Shown one piece after another: positions 16,967 to 24,737 of a stretch of 30,659 nt of DNA (its first letter is position 1; each line of letters opens with the position of its first letter). The notes beneath the pieces are model-generated. The model was not told where the DNA came from. It ran no database searches and saw only the letters and a list, made by a program, of their open reading frames with translations. Source of the DNA: JAWPMV01 sp038527215 (GTDB taxonomy: Bacteria; Bacteroidota; Bacteroidia; J057); the NCBI GenBank assembly GCA_038527215.1, contig JBCBGC010000101.1, forward strand, positions 1 through 30,659. The letters run 5' to 3'. Both the position numbers and the translations under genes were made by a program.

Positions 16967-17979
16967 TCGAAATAGCTACGCTTATTTTCTGCTGAAGCAA
17001 CGTATTGAAGAAATGGCTGATATGGTTCGACGAACCTTTCTATATTTAAAATAGTTGAGGTAAGAAGGCGATATCTATCTATAATTACAGAATCATCAAT
17101 TTTGATTAAGTTGTGCCAATTCCCATTTCTATTCCTATAACTCCTAGGTATTAAAACCAAATTTATTGGCGGATTAATGAATTGAAAAATATTTCTCCAT
17201 CTAAATACATGAGAATCAGCTTGTTTTTCAAACCAATCCTTACCACATGCACATTGAACAAAGAACATCATGGTTCCTGGTTGTTGATTATTAAACTCAA
17301 ACCAAGCCACAATATCAAGTCCATTATCTCCAGTATTTCTAACTCCCACGTTTTCTCTATTAACTCTAAAAGTTAATGGGATCTTTAATAAAGAGCTTAA
17401 TTTTTCGAATCTTTCGAATAGGTCTTTTGGAAAAGGATTTTCAATTTCACTTCCTTTTCCAAAATAGTGAACCTTAAAACCCTCGGATAAAATATTTCGG
17501 AGAAACTTAACGCCCAAATCCTCGAACCCCGAGGTAATCTGCTTTTTATAATTATCAACAAGATAAAGGTTAGATGATAGCAGAAGACATAGATAAAGAT
17601 TTTGAGGGGCGGAGATTTCATCTAATAGTGAAATACTATCTTGAGTAACCTCAAATGGATATTTTTTTTCAAACAAGGTTTGTCTACTCATAAGAAACTC
17701 AAATACACTCTCTACATAATTCTGAATCCTATCATAATCAGGTGAAGTAGTACTACCGTTAAAATAAGTAGATTCTGAGTGATCATGTTCCCCGTCAATT
17801 TCTGTACTATTAATTCGGAGATTCTTTGCATCTAGCCATCGATCTAGAACTGCGTCTACCGAAAGTTTCCCCTCGAGTTCCGTCCAACAAAGAATTTCAA
17901 TATAATCGGCCCAATAATTCAGATCTTCTTGGCGAGAAGGAGCTTGAAGTTGGTCTTTAAAAATGGGGCTAGATATCAT
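16963..17979 (-). CDS. Nuclease-like protein of unknown family, last gene of the minus-strand defence operon
   Basis: 338 aa. I do not recognise a named family. The centre has a compact, conserved-looking core: TGDNGLDIVAWFEF (Asp222), then a beta strand GTMMFFVQCACGKDWFEKQ (Gln242, Gly246, Lys247, Trp249). A hairpin with an acidic residue followed by a strand ending in Gln/Glu and a nearby Lys is the layout of PD-(D/E)xK-fold nucleases, some of which (Mrr-like) carry Gln at the second acidic place. The rest is helical with hydrophobic patches and no membrane segment or signal peptide. It follows the ParB-like gene by 15 nt, and the two look like a functional pair. Nuclease activity is an inference. 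Confidence 0.6.
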   Translation of the reverse strand: MISSPIFKDQLQAPSRQEDLNYWADYIEILCWTELEGKLSVDAVLDRWLDAKNLRINSTEIDGEHDHSESTYFNGSTTSPDYDRIQNYVESVFEFLMSRQTLFEKKYPFEVTQDSISLLDEISAPQNLYLCLLLSSNLYLVDNYKKQITSGFEDLGVKFLRNILSEGFKVHYFGKGSEIENPFPKDLFERFEKLSSLLKIPLTFRVNRENVGVRNTGDNGLDIVAWFEFNNQQPGTMMFFVQCACGKDWFEKQADSHVFRWRNIFQFINPPINLVLIPRSYRNRNGNWHNLIKIDDSVIIDRYRLLTSTILNIERFVEPYQPFLQYVASAENKRSYFD

Positions 17980-17994
17980 TTTTATAAGAATAGA

Positions 17995-19119
17995 TTAAGC
18001 TGAAGCTTCATTTTCATTAATAATGTTTTGAAGTGTAGCTCTGATTCTGGACGCTCTTTTAGTTATCTCGTCCAAATGTTCAATGTCTTTTCCAGAAGGA
18101 GCCTTAGAATCATGGAGTGCCTCCTGTACTGTTTGTAATTTATCTCGGGCTTCAAGAATAAGAATTGAAATATTTTTATCTGTTATATCAGTAAGTTTTA
18201 AAGCCTCCTCTAAAGGAATGTTCCTCTCAGTAAATGCTTTCCTCGCGGTTTCATTTTTTAAAACTGAACCTAAGCTCTGAAGTTCCCCTGGTTTAACTTT
18301 AGCTCCTCCGTCAGGTCCTCTTTTTGATTTGTTTTGAAATAACCAAAAAGTAAGGTTCTCGAGTTTTGCCCTATTTATATGTTTTACTGGATTTGCTTCC
18401 TCTTTGTCAAATTCAAGCCAGCTCCCTATTTCTGGGTTAAAGAGTGCATCAGTTAAGAAAGAAATCTCAAATTTATCGTTTTTTACTTTACTTTTTATAT
18501 GGTTAATCCCATAATAACTATTGTCTTCAATAATTCTGAAAGCCTCATAGCCATACATTAATCTTTTGACGTAGGAGGCTTTACTCCCAATACGTTTTGC
18601 AAGGGTGCGATAGGTTTCATGATCCTCGTGATCCATACCTATATACATCGGATATAGAAATCGAGCCTTAGCTAAAACACTCCATGGTTTCACTCCTGTT
18701 ACATGACGGAATCCTAAATATTCTGAAACCTCTCTACGATCCTTACAAATAAATGAGGGTATCTCATCTGGTCTATTCTCTTCCAGCTTTGCCGATGACA
18801 GCAAGTAGGCGACAGTACTTTTTTGAAAAGAACCTAAATCTGGATCAGAGATTATTTTTGAAGCTGCCACTCTTCGGTTTCCTTCAATAACTATATAATG
18901 ATCTCTCTCACTTTTTTTGTCTTCTACAATTATCGGTTCCCCAGGGAAAAAGCCATTCTCAATAATAGAGGCAATGAGATCTAAAAGGGAAGCATCTTTT
19001 AACATCCATGTTATTATTTCTTTTTCTCCTGCATTCTGAAGACTCCGAGGTAACCTGGGATTATTAGGATCAAGTTTGATTTGATCCAGGGGGATTGATT
19101 CAATTTTATTCAGATTCAT
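17995..19119 (-). CDS. ParB N-terminal-domain protein in the defence operon
   Basis: 374 aa. The N-terminal third is ParB/Srx-like: IPLDQIKLDPNNPRLP at 9-24, PIIVEDK at about 62-68, and VIEGNRRVAASKI with the EGNRR motif at 79-83. In this fold the motif binds CTP or ATP, and some members act as nucleases. The middle (140-190) has an HTH-like helical stretch (YRTLAKRIGSKASYVKRLMYGYE), and the C-terminus is a long helix-rich tail. ParA is absent nearby, and the operon is chromosomal defence, so partitioning is unlikely. A nucleotide-gated sensor or DNA-loading factor for the downstream nuclease-like protein is a reasonable guess. It starts 30 nt after the previous gene. Confidence 0.75.
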   Translation of the reverse strand: MNLNKIESIPLDQIKLDPNNPRLPRSLQNAGEKEIITWMLKDASLLDLIASIIENGFFPGEPIIVEDKKSERDHYIVIEGNRRVAASKIISDPDLGSFQKSTVAYLLSSAKLEENRPDEIPSFICKDRREVSEYLGFRHVTGVKPWSVLAKARFLYPMYIGMDHEDHETYRTLAKRIGSKASYVKRLMYGYEAFRIIEDNSYYGINHIKSKVKNDKFEISFLTDALFNPEIGSWLEFDKEEANPVKHINRAKLENLTFWLFQNKSKRGPDGGAKVKPGELQSLGSVLKNETARKAFTERNIPLEEALKLTDITDKNISILILEARDKLQTVQEALHDSKAPSGKDIEHLDEITKRASRIRATLQNIINENEASA

Positions 19120-19149
19120 ATTTTTTTACTTCCCAGGATTATTATCCAT

Positions 19150-19551
19150 TTACATTGATTCTACAAAATTCCACAAAGCCAAACCAGCTGTATCCATCAA
19201 CCTCACTTTCACTTCATAAATCCCTGCATATGCATATTCTTCAATGATATCCAGATATCCAAAATTCTCTAATAATTCCACATCACCTCCAGAAGCAAGG
19301 ACTATTCCTTTCAGGATATCTTTATCATTCTCAGAAAATACTTCCAATCGGATATCCGCTTTCTTACCAGACGGTAAAGGTTTTCTCATATCTCTACGGT
19401 AGCCCATACAAGCAGCCAACATAAAGACGTCTTTATTGGTCTCAAAAGGGGCTTGCTCCACATTATCTCCTTGGGTCAGCGCATTGTAGATATCCCTCAC
19501 CTCCTCGGGATAATAGGCCCTTGCGGGACGTTTTTTCTTCTCGGATTCCAT
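19150..19551 (-). CDS. Probable DNA phosphorothioation-associated protein 4
   Basis: 133 aa. The pattern YPEEVRDIYNALTQGD ... FETNKDVFMLAACMGYRRDMRKPLP ... IIEEYAYAGIYEVKVRL matches what I remember of the small family found almost only in species with dnd genes (dnd-associated protein 4). No catalytic motif is apparent; it is likely a structural or adaptor subunit. It starts at the base directly after the stop of the DndD-like ATPase gene, so translation is coupled and a complex between the two is likely. Confidence 0.65.
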   Translation of the reverse strand: MESEKKKRPARAYYPEEVRDIYNALTQGDNVEQAPFETNKDVFMLAACMGYRRDMRKPLPSGKKADIRLEVFSENDKDILKGIVLASGGDVELLENFGYLDIIEEYAYAGIYEVKVRLMDTAGLALWNFVESM

Positions 19552-21492
19552 TTAACAAGACATTATTTCCGTACACCCAGTGGCGTCGTTAAAATTTAAT
19601 TGATATTCTTTTCCAGTCCGGTTTAGAAGGTTAGTCCTGGTTTCTCCAGTTAATTCTTCATCCGTTACAAAAATAATTAGCTGGTCAGCTAACTCGGGAA
19701 TGTGTGCAGTAATGGCTTCTCGATGAGCTGATGATAACCTTCCAAAAGGTGTGTCCATCACCAGTGGCGCTTCTTCGCCGGAAACTTTGGCCATGGAGGC
19801 AATAAAAGAAAGGCTAAGGACTTGGCGCTCTCCGGCAGACAACTCTGATTCGGCCGCTTTTCCCCAGCGATCAATCACCGCTAATTTATAATCGTCTCCT
19901 AGCTGAACTTTACTAAACTGATCCTCTTTCCAGATTAACTGAGCAAATATCTCGTTGGTATGATTTTCGATTTTCACCCTCATATCATCCGCAAAATTGG
20001 CATAAATTGCATCAATTGCGTCAGCAGACTGTTGAGTTAGGTCCATTTTGTCAGACAATATTTTGGCTTTACTTTCTGCCTTTCGAGCAGATCTAGCCTC
20101 TTTCTCTAAGTCCTTGATTTCACCCTCAATCCTTTTTATTTCGTTCTCTTTGACCTTTTTTTCTACACGACAATTTTCAAGATCTTCCTTATAATTTGCT
20201 CGCTTCTCCTCTAGCTTACTGATATCTTCTAAGGGAGATTCGGCTAACTGAAGGCTTATATCGCTTAAGAGAGCGCTGCGGTTTTCCTGGGTTTGCCGGA
20301 TTTCAGCTCTTCGAGCCATTAGCCGTCCTAAGTTTTCCCTCTCACGCTCTTGACTCCCCTGAATCACCCTTAGTTGCGAAGCTAGTCGAGTTACTTCCTC
20401 TTCTAAGGTGCTTGAAACAGAAGAGGTAATCATACTTTTTATTTTTCGATACTCCTCCCCATGCTCCACAAGCGGCCTTCCACAGATACATTCTAGCTTA
20501 CCTATTAGGTCTTCCAGGAATTGTTGACGAATATTTCCAGGGATTTCCCCTTTCCTTCTTTTTTGATCCAACACTCCAATGGCTTCTGGTAACATTTCTC
20601 CAGTAACCGCTACCATAGAATTTATCGCCACTGTTCTGACTTCAGCAATTACCGTTATTAATTCTTTTCCTAGGTCCTTTATTTCCTTCTCAGTTTTTGT
20701 CCGTTTTTGTTGCAAGTCCTTTACCCCTTCTGAATTCTCCAGCTTCTCATTTATCCCTCGAATATGCTCCTCAGCTGCAGCTATTTCTCTTTGGGTATTT
20801 TCAACCTCCTTTGCTGCATTTTCTTTTTCCTTTGTCTTCTGATCTATTTGTTCTAGCAACCTCTTTAATTGATCATCAGCAACCGATTTCAATTCAGAGC
20901 GATACTCCTTAGCAATAGCGGAAAGATGCTTTCTTGCCCGATCGAGCAATTCTAATTTCAGTACATTATAGATTGCGTATTTGACATCTTTGGCAGATTC
21001 AGGTCTGGCAAACCGGTCAATTTTTTCTCCGTCAAATAGAAAATAGGTTCTTACGTTTTCTGGCAAGATAGAATTGATTTGACCTACGGGGTTTTCAATT
21101 TTCATGGCTTGCCCTTCATAATCAATCCTCATCAGATTAAAATCTTCCGTCGGAGAAAGTATCTCAACAGAATCTGAGTCCTTCCTCCCTGAAAGGCTTC
21201 TCCGTACCCGGTAACGTTCTTGATGATGAGAAAAGGCCAGTTCAACTTGCATATGAATGGAGTCGCCAAATTTTGCCTCCTCTACAAGCCGTTTGTTAAT
21301 AAGCTCTCCAATCCCTGCAACAGAATTCCCCCCGTACAAACACCAATTAATTGCACTGAAAAAAGAGGTTTTTCCCGTTCCATTAATTCCATGGATTACG
21401 GTTACATTCTTTTCCTTACTTGTTGAGAACACCACCTGTTGTTTCTGGTAGTACTGTCTGAAGTTTTCTATGGTGATTTTCTCTAGCTTCAT
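19552..21492 (-). CDS. Second DndD-like SMC/Rad50-type ATPase
   Basis: 646 aa. Walker A GINGTGKT is at 35-42. The DndD-type motif YFLFDGEKIDRFA (150-162) is followed by coiled coil about 190-290 and 360-480 with a short hinge between them. The hinge carries ECICGRPL, with a Cys335-x-Cys337 pair that recalls a reduced zinc hook. The C-terminus has ABC signature LSAGERQ (551-557), Walker B LVMDTP (577-582) and D-loop LSSAHR. It is clearly related to, but far diverged from, the DndD encoded at 13365-15395. Being grouped with a helicase and the PT-associated protein, it probably serves the restriction side of the system. It overlaps the preceding 60-aa gene by ATGA. Confidence 0.88.
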   Translation of the reverse strand: MKLEKITIENFRQYYQKQQVVFSTSKEKNVTVIHGINGTGKTSFFSAINWCLYGGNSVAGIGELINKRLVEEAKFGDSIHMQVELAFSHHQERYRVRRSLSGRKDSDSVEILSPTEDFNLMRIDYEGQAMKIENPVGQINSILPENVRTYFLFDGEKIDRFARPESAKDVKYAIYNVLKLELLDRARKHLSAIAKEYRSELKSVADDQLKRLLEQIDQKTKEKENAAKEVENTQREIAAAEEHIRGINEKLENSEGVKDLQQKRTKTEKEIKDLGKELITVIAEVRTVAINSMVAVTGEMLPEAIGVLDQKRRKGEIPGNIRQQFLEDLIGKLECICGRPLVEHGEEYRKIKSMITSSVSSTLEEEVTRLASQLRVIQGSQERERENLGRLMARRAEIRQTQENRSALLSDISLQLAESPLEDISKLEEKRANYKEDLENCRVEKKVKENEIKRIEGEIKDLEKEARSARKAESKAKILSDKMDLTQQSADAIDAIYANFADDMRVKIENHTNEIFAQLIWKEDQFSKVQLGDDYKLAVIDRWGKAAESELSAGERQVLSLSFIASMAKVSGEEAPLVMDTPFGRLSSAHREAITAHIPELADQLIIFVTDEELTGETRTNLLNRTGKEYQLNFNDATGCTEIMSC

Positions 21493-21671
21493 TTCTTCAC
21501 CTGCTTATCCACAGAATTCCGAATATCCTGTTTAATCTCTTTAAGCTTACTGCTGTTGGTCCCAAGCCCAAAAGAGATATATCGCTGTTCATAGTCTAGG
21601 GTATCTTCTATTACTTTTTGAATCTTTTCGTCATATTGGGATAGCAAGATTCTGATACTCTCTCGTAACAT
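21489..21671 (-). CDS. Small (60 aa) helical protein between helicase and ATPase
   Basis: MLRESIRILLSQYDEKIQKV begins an almost entirely helical, highly charged chain with a likely coiled-coil register. No family was recognised. It lies 10 nt after the helicase gene and shares an ATGA stop/start overlap with the ATPase gene, which strongly supports it being translated. It could be a small subunit bridging helicase and ATPase. Confidence 0.72.
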   Translation of the reverse strand: MLRESIRILLSQYDEKIQKVIEDTLDYEQRYISFGLGTNSSKLKEIKQDIRNSVDKQVKK

Positions 21672-21681
21672 GTTTATATGG

Positions 21682-23757
21682 TTAGAAGTCTGTTAAGTGA
21701 TAACGCTTGGCTATCTCCCAAATGGCATTAATGGCTTGATGCTTATTTTTAGCAGTATCCGCAAATTCTTTGAATCTGCCAAGTTCCTTACGAATAAGAT
21801 TTCTCTCTATCTTAAAATTAGGGTCTTCCCGCTCAGTAGTCCAAGCAGTAGGAGGGACTGCAATAAGATCAAACAACGTGGCTATTTTTTTCCCCGGAGC
21901 TCTCCTTAAAATCCGGCCTCTCCTTTGTATAAATTCCCTTGGGTTACTACTACTGGCTAAGAGGTAGGCAGTTTTGGTTCGTGGCACATCCACTCCTTCA
22001 TCCAAACATTTAATTGCTACCAAGGCTTCGAGATCTCCCAAGTCAAATTGACTCAACAATGACTTACGCAAGTCATTATCCTCTTCATTCGTGAATTTGT
22101 GAAGTAGAATCCCCTTATCACGACCTAACAACCTTACGACATCGTCAATTTGCCCTGGTGCACAATAGAAAAGATTGTGTTGATCTACTGGGTTCTTATC
22201 AACTAGGGATGACAGAATGGCTAACTTATTTTCAGCTTTGTTGAGTAAGTTGGCCCGGTCTCGGAGTAATACACTCAGCCGGTCATTTGTTGCTGGATCT
22301 GTTCGAGCCTTCGAGTAGATTTGAGCAATTTTCGTAGTGATTGTTTTGTATTCCTCTAGTTCATCTTCTGTTAACTCTACCAAGACAGGGTGGAAAAAAT
22401 ATTCAGTTAGGGATACTCCGATCGCCTCTTTCAAGGTAAACTGGAAAACCGTCGGACCAAAATAGTCTCGTAATGCAGCAGTACCAATATCATCAAACCA
22501 CCTATCGGGCGTTGCGGATAAGGCCAAACGATATGGGATATTCCATGGATAAGCTAGCCTGGCTGATTTTGACCCAAGATGATGCGCTTCATCTGCAATC
22601 AATAATGCAGGTCCTTTGATCTTTGCAATTAGTTCTTGAAAATGGTCTTTGGCAAAGGTAGTATGGGTACTGATGATGGATATTACCTCGCGATAACCTT
22701 GATTGTATTCTCGGATTTGTTCCGTTAGCTCATTCAACCACTGTTGTCTACTTTTGAAGGCTTTTACAGGTCTAAGTTGAAACTTCTTGGTTTCAGTATA
22801 CCATTGCTCAACTAGATGCTGATATGGCACAGATATAATGATGGCTAGCTTTTTTTTCTGTTCAAATAGACGCACCATACCAGCCAGGGAAGTAATGGTT
22901 TTCCCAGACCCAGTCGCCATTTCTAAAAACCCTTGATAGTTATTCTCAGCCCAGGCTTCAATTGCCTCAATTTGATGATCCCATAGTTGCTTATCTATTG
23001 GGATACTTGGTTTAGAGAATAGATCATATATGCTAAGAGAAGGCTCCTCCAAAATCCATTCAGGTTTCCTGTAAGGTCTTTCTTCTGGTCGTAGCTTTAC
23101 GATTTGTTCTTTTGCGGCATCTCCGATTTTAATTACACGTACGTTATCATCTTGATTATTCCATATTCGGTCAAATCTAGCTTGATCTGACATTACGAAG
23201 TCCTTCAACGCATCATTCCAAGACACAAAGACTTTGAAGGATTCATAATTAAAAAAACCCTTTGCAGTTTCATTGTTTGAACCATTAAAACTGACTGCAT
23301 TTCCAAAGGAATCATGGAATACACCAAACTTATCGTGAAACTCCCCCGAGAGCTCTCCTTTTAAAACTGCTAGTCTAAAATCAACGATCCCATCGGCAAC
23401 CATCCAACTCAAAGCTGACAAAACATCTTTCTCCAGAGCTGCCTTCAGGTTATCGATTTCATCTCTTAAGGCAATTCTCAATAGCAGATTTTGCTTAGCC
23501 TCGCTCCCTTTCTTAAGGGCCTTCCAATCCTTCTCATCTAGAATTGGGCTGACAACCCACCTTGCTTTTCCTCCATTTCCTGCAAATGCAAGCATTCCCT
23601 TTGCATTGACACTTAGCCAACCAGAGGTAAAGTAGCCTACCCCTCGATCATATTTCATCGAATTTGATAAGAGAGGGGTAAAGAAATCCTCCCTGATATC
23701 ATTCTCAGAGGTATTTAGGTTAGAAGGGATAACAAGGTTTTTAATACTTAAATCCAT
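21682..23757 (-). CDS. PLD-like domain plus superfamily 2 helicase
   Basis: 691 aa. The N-terminal about 200 residues look like a phospholipase-D-type nuclease domain: GVGYFTSGWL (39-48), then FHDKFGVFHDSFGNAVSFNGSNNETAKGF (140-168) with a His-x-Lys pair and the GSNNE motif. Only one HKD-like half is evident, with spacing slightly off the consensus, so catalysis is uncertain. The SF2 helicase core follows with ATGSGKT (281-287), DEAH (389-392), SATP (414-417), KCLDEGVDVP (583-592) and QRRGRILR (611-618). Such fusions occur in restriction and antiphage loci, where the helicase moves on DNA. It is first in the minus-strand operon, with a short 5' region shared with the divergent regulator-like gene. 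Confidence 0.92.
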   Translation of the reverse strand: MDLSIKNLVIPSNLNTSENDIREDFFTPLLSNSMKYDRGVGYFTSGWLSVNAKGMLAFAGNGGKARWVVSPILDEKDWKALKKGSEAKQNLLLRIALRDEIDNLKAALEKDVLSALSWMVADGIVDFRLAVLKGELSGEFHDKFGVFHDSFGNAVSFNGSNNETAKGFFNYESFKVFVSWNDALKDFVMSDQARFDRIWNNQDDNVRVIKIGDAAKEQIVKLRPEERPYRKPEWILEEPSLSIYDLFSKPSIPIDKQLWDHQIEAIEAWAENNYQGFLEMATGSGKTITSLAGMVRLFEQKKKLAIIISVPYQHLVEQWYTETKKFQLRPVKAFKSRQQWLNELTEQIREYNQGYREVISIISTHTTFAKDHFQELIAKIKGPALLIADEAHHLGSKSARLAYPWNIPYRLALSATPDRWFDDIGTAALRDYFGPTVFQFTLKEAIGVSLTEYFFHPVLVELTEDELEEYKTITTKIAQIYSKARTDPATNDRLSVLLRDRANLLNKAENKLAILSSLVDKNPVDQHNLFYCAPGQIDDVVRLLGRDKGILLHKFTNEEDNDLRKSLLSQFDLGDLEALVAIKCLDEGVDVPRTKTAYLLASSSNPREFIQRRGRILRRAPGKKIATLFDLIAVPPTAWTTEREDPNFKIERNLIRKELGRFKEFADTAKNKHQAINAIWEIAKRYHLTDF

Positions 23758-23936
23758 CTATTAGGGAGCCTAACGTTAAAATACTAACCGTAAATGAGGG
23801 GTTTACAATGGCGTAACAAAGTTTCGGGAGGGAGGCACTACCACAGAAAAAGACTGATGGAATTATTCGAACTTTGTATATTAATAATTACTGGCACCTT
23901 AGCCAATGCCTCAATATATAAATTGTTTACTAGAAA
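23758..23936. promoter_or_regulatory. Divergent control region with CTAAC repeats
   Basis: It lies between the helicase (-) and the ParB-HTH-like gene (+). CTAACGTTAA (23770-23779) and CTAACCGTAA (23784-23793) form a direct repeat 14 bp apart; the first contains the palindrome TAACGTTA. A related CCTAACGG lies just before the HTH gene of the dnd operon (11454-11461). A 70-codon frame at 23794-24006 overlaps the next gene and is not supported as a gene. Confidence 0.4.
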
Positions 23937-24608
23937 ATGGAAGATCAAATATTTGCAAGGCTCAAAAAGAATGTTAAGACAAACAGTAGGCCTAATTCTT
24001 TGCTAGAAATCGCTAAGGATATTGAATGGCTCAGGGAAAATTATGGAAATAACAAAAGAATTGCGAGTGAGTTAGACATATCATCGGGCATGGTCAATAC
24101 TTTCTTGAGCGCCCTAAAAGTTTCAGAAAACATTCAGGCATTGATCTCCGCCCGAAAAATAGATAGTGTTTTCTCCGTACATGCTTTGAAGGCTTTACCT
24201 CCTAACGATCAGGAAACTGTGGCCTTGGAGATAGCAGCACAAAAATTTACAAGCCAACAAGCGCGAGCACTAGTTCCTCTTCGCAATATCTTTCCTTCCG
24301 AACCCATCGGACGATTAATGGAGGTAATTCGGACCACTAAGGACAATAAATCCTATGTAAATCATTTCCCTATGCCAGATAAGGAGGGCTTAGAATTAAT
24401 CCATAGTCGAATCAATAAAATAGCCTCTCCGGAACCCTTTTCTCTTGAAAACATTGACAATATTGGAGTCTTCAGAATTTCGAAAACGGGAGTAAAGAAA
24501 ATGCGTGAAGATGCAAATCTTAAAAAGATAGGATTCCATAGTTACTTACTCGCGCTCTTCAATCCTAAGTCAGCTTTTGAAGAAGGAAATGGCCAAATGA
24601 TGAATTAA
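23937..24608 (+). CDS. ParB-HTH-like DNA-binding protein at the distal edge of the defence island
   Basis: 223 aa. Residues about 20-115 (LLEIAKDIEWLRENYGNNKRIASELDISSGMVNTFLSALKVSENIQALI ... FTSQQARALVPLRN) follow the helix layout of the central HTH domain of ParB/KorB proteins, including a paired-helix continuation ending in QQARAL. No N-terminal ParB nucleotide domain is present. The C-terminal part (120-223) is unrecognised. It is divergent from the helicase operon with 179 bp between starts, the usual place for its repressor. It could instead act with the ParB-N-domain protein at 17995-19119, since together they would supply both halves of a ParB. Codon use is A+T-rich like the island. 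This is the last island gene before the flanking peptidase. Confidence 0.7.
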   Translation: MEDQIFARLKKNVKTNSRPNSLLEIAKDIEWLRENYGNNKRIASELDISSGMVNTFLSALKVSENIQALISARKIDSVFSVHALKALPPNDQETVALEIAAQKFTSQQARALVPLRNIFPSEPIGRLMEVIRTTKDNKSYVNHFPMPDKEGLELIHSRINKIASPEPFSLENIDNIGVFRISKTGVKKMREDANLKKIGFHSYLLALFNPKSAFEEGNGQMMN

Positions 24609-24618
24609 TACCCCCCAA

Positions 24619-24646
24619 CAAAAAACACCCCAAGCCCTTGGGGTGT
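24619..24646 (-). terminator. Intrinsic terminator of the S9 peptidase gene
   Basis: A perfect 9-bp stem (ACACCCCAA 24625-24633 with TTGGGGTGT 24638-24646, loop GCCC) is followed on the minus strand by TTTTTTG (24619-24624). It lies about 90 nt after the peptidase stop and 10 nt after the convergent ParB-like gene, marking the right island edge. Confidence 0.85.
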
Positions 24647-24737
24647 AAACTTCCGGAGAAGTATCGTTTTGTCTCATGGTGGGAAGTGTAGGAACGAAAG
24701 TGTGTTCCCTTATATATTTCGGTTGGGGGGATAGTCC

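Noticed and set aside
17995..19119. Plasmid or chromosome partitioning ParB
   Set aside because: No ParA, no parS-like cluster seen, and the gene is embedded in a defence operon.
23794..24006. 70-aa frame with one hydrophobic stretch in the divergent control region
   Set aside because: Overlaps the start of the ParB-HTH-like gene by 70 bp and has no better start or conserved feature.
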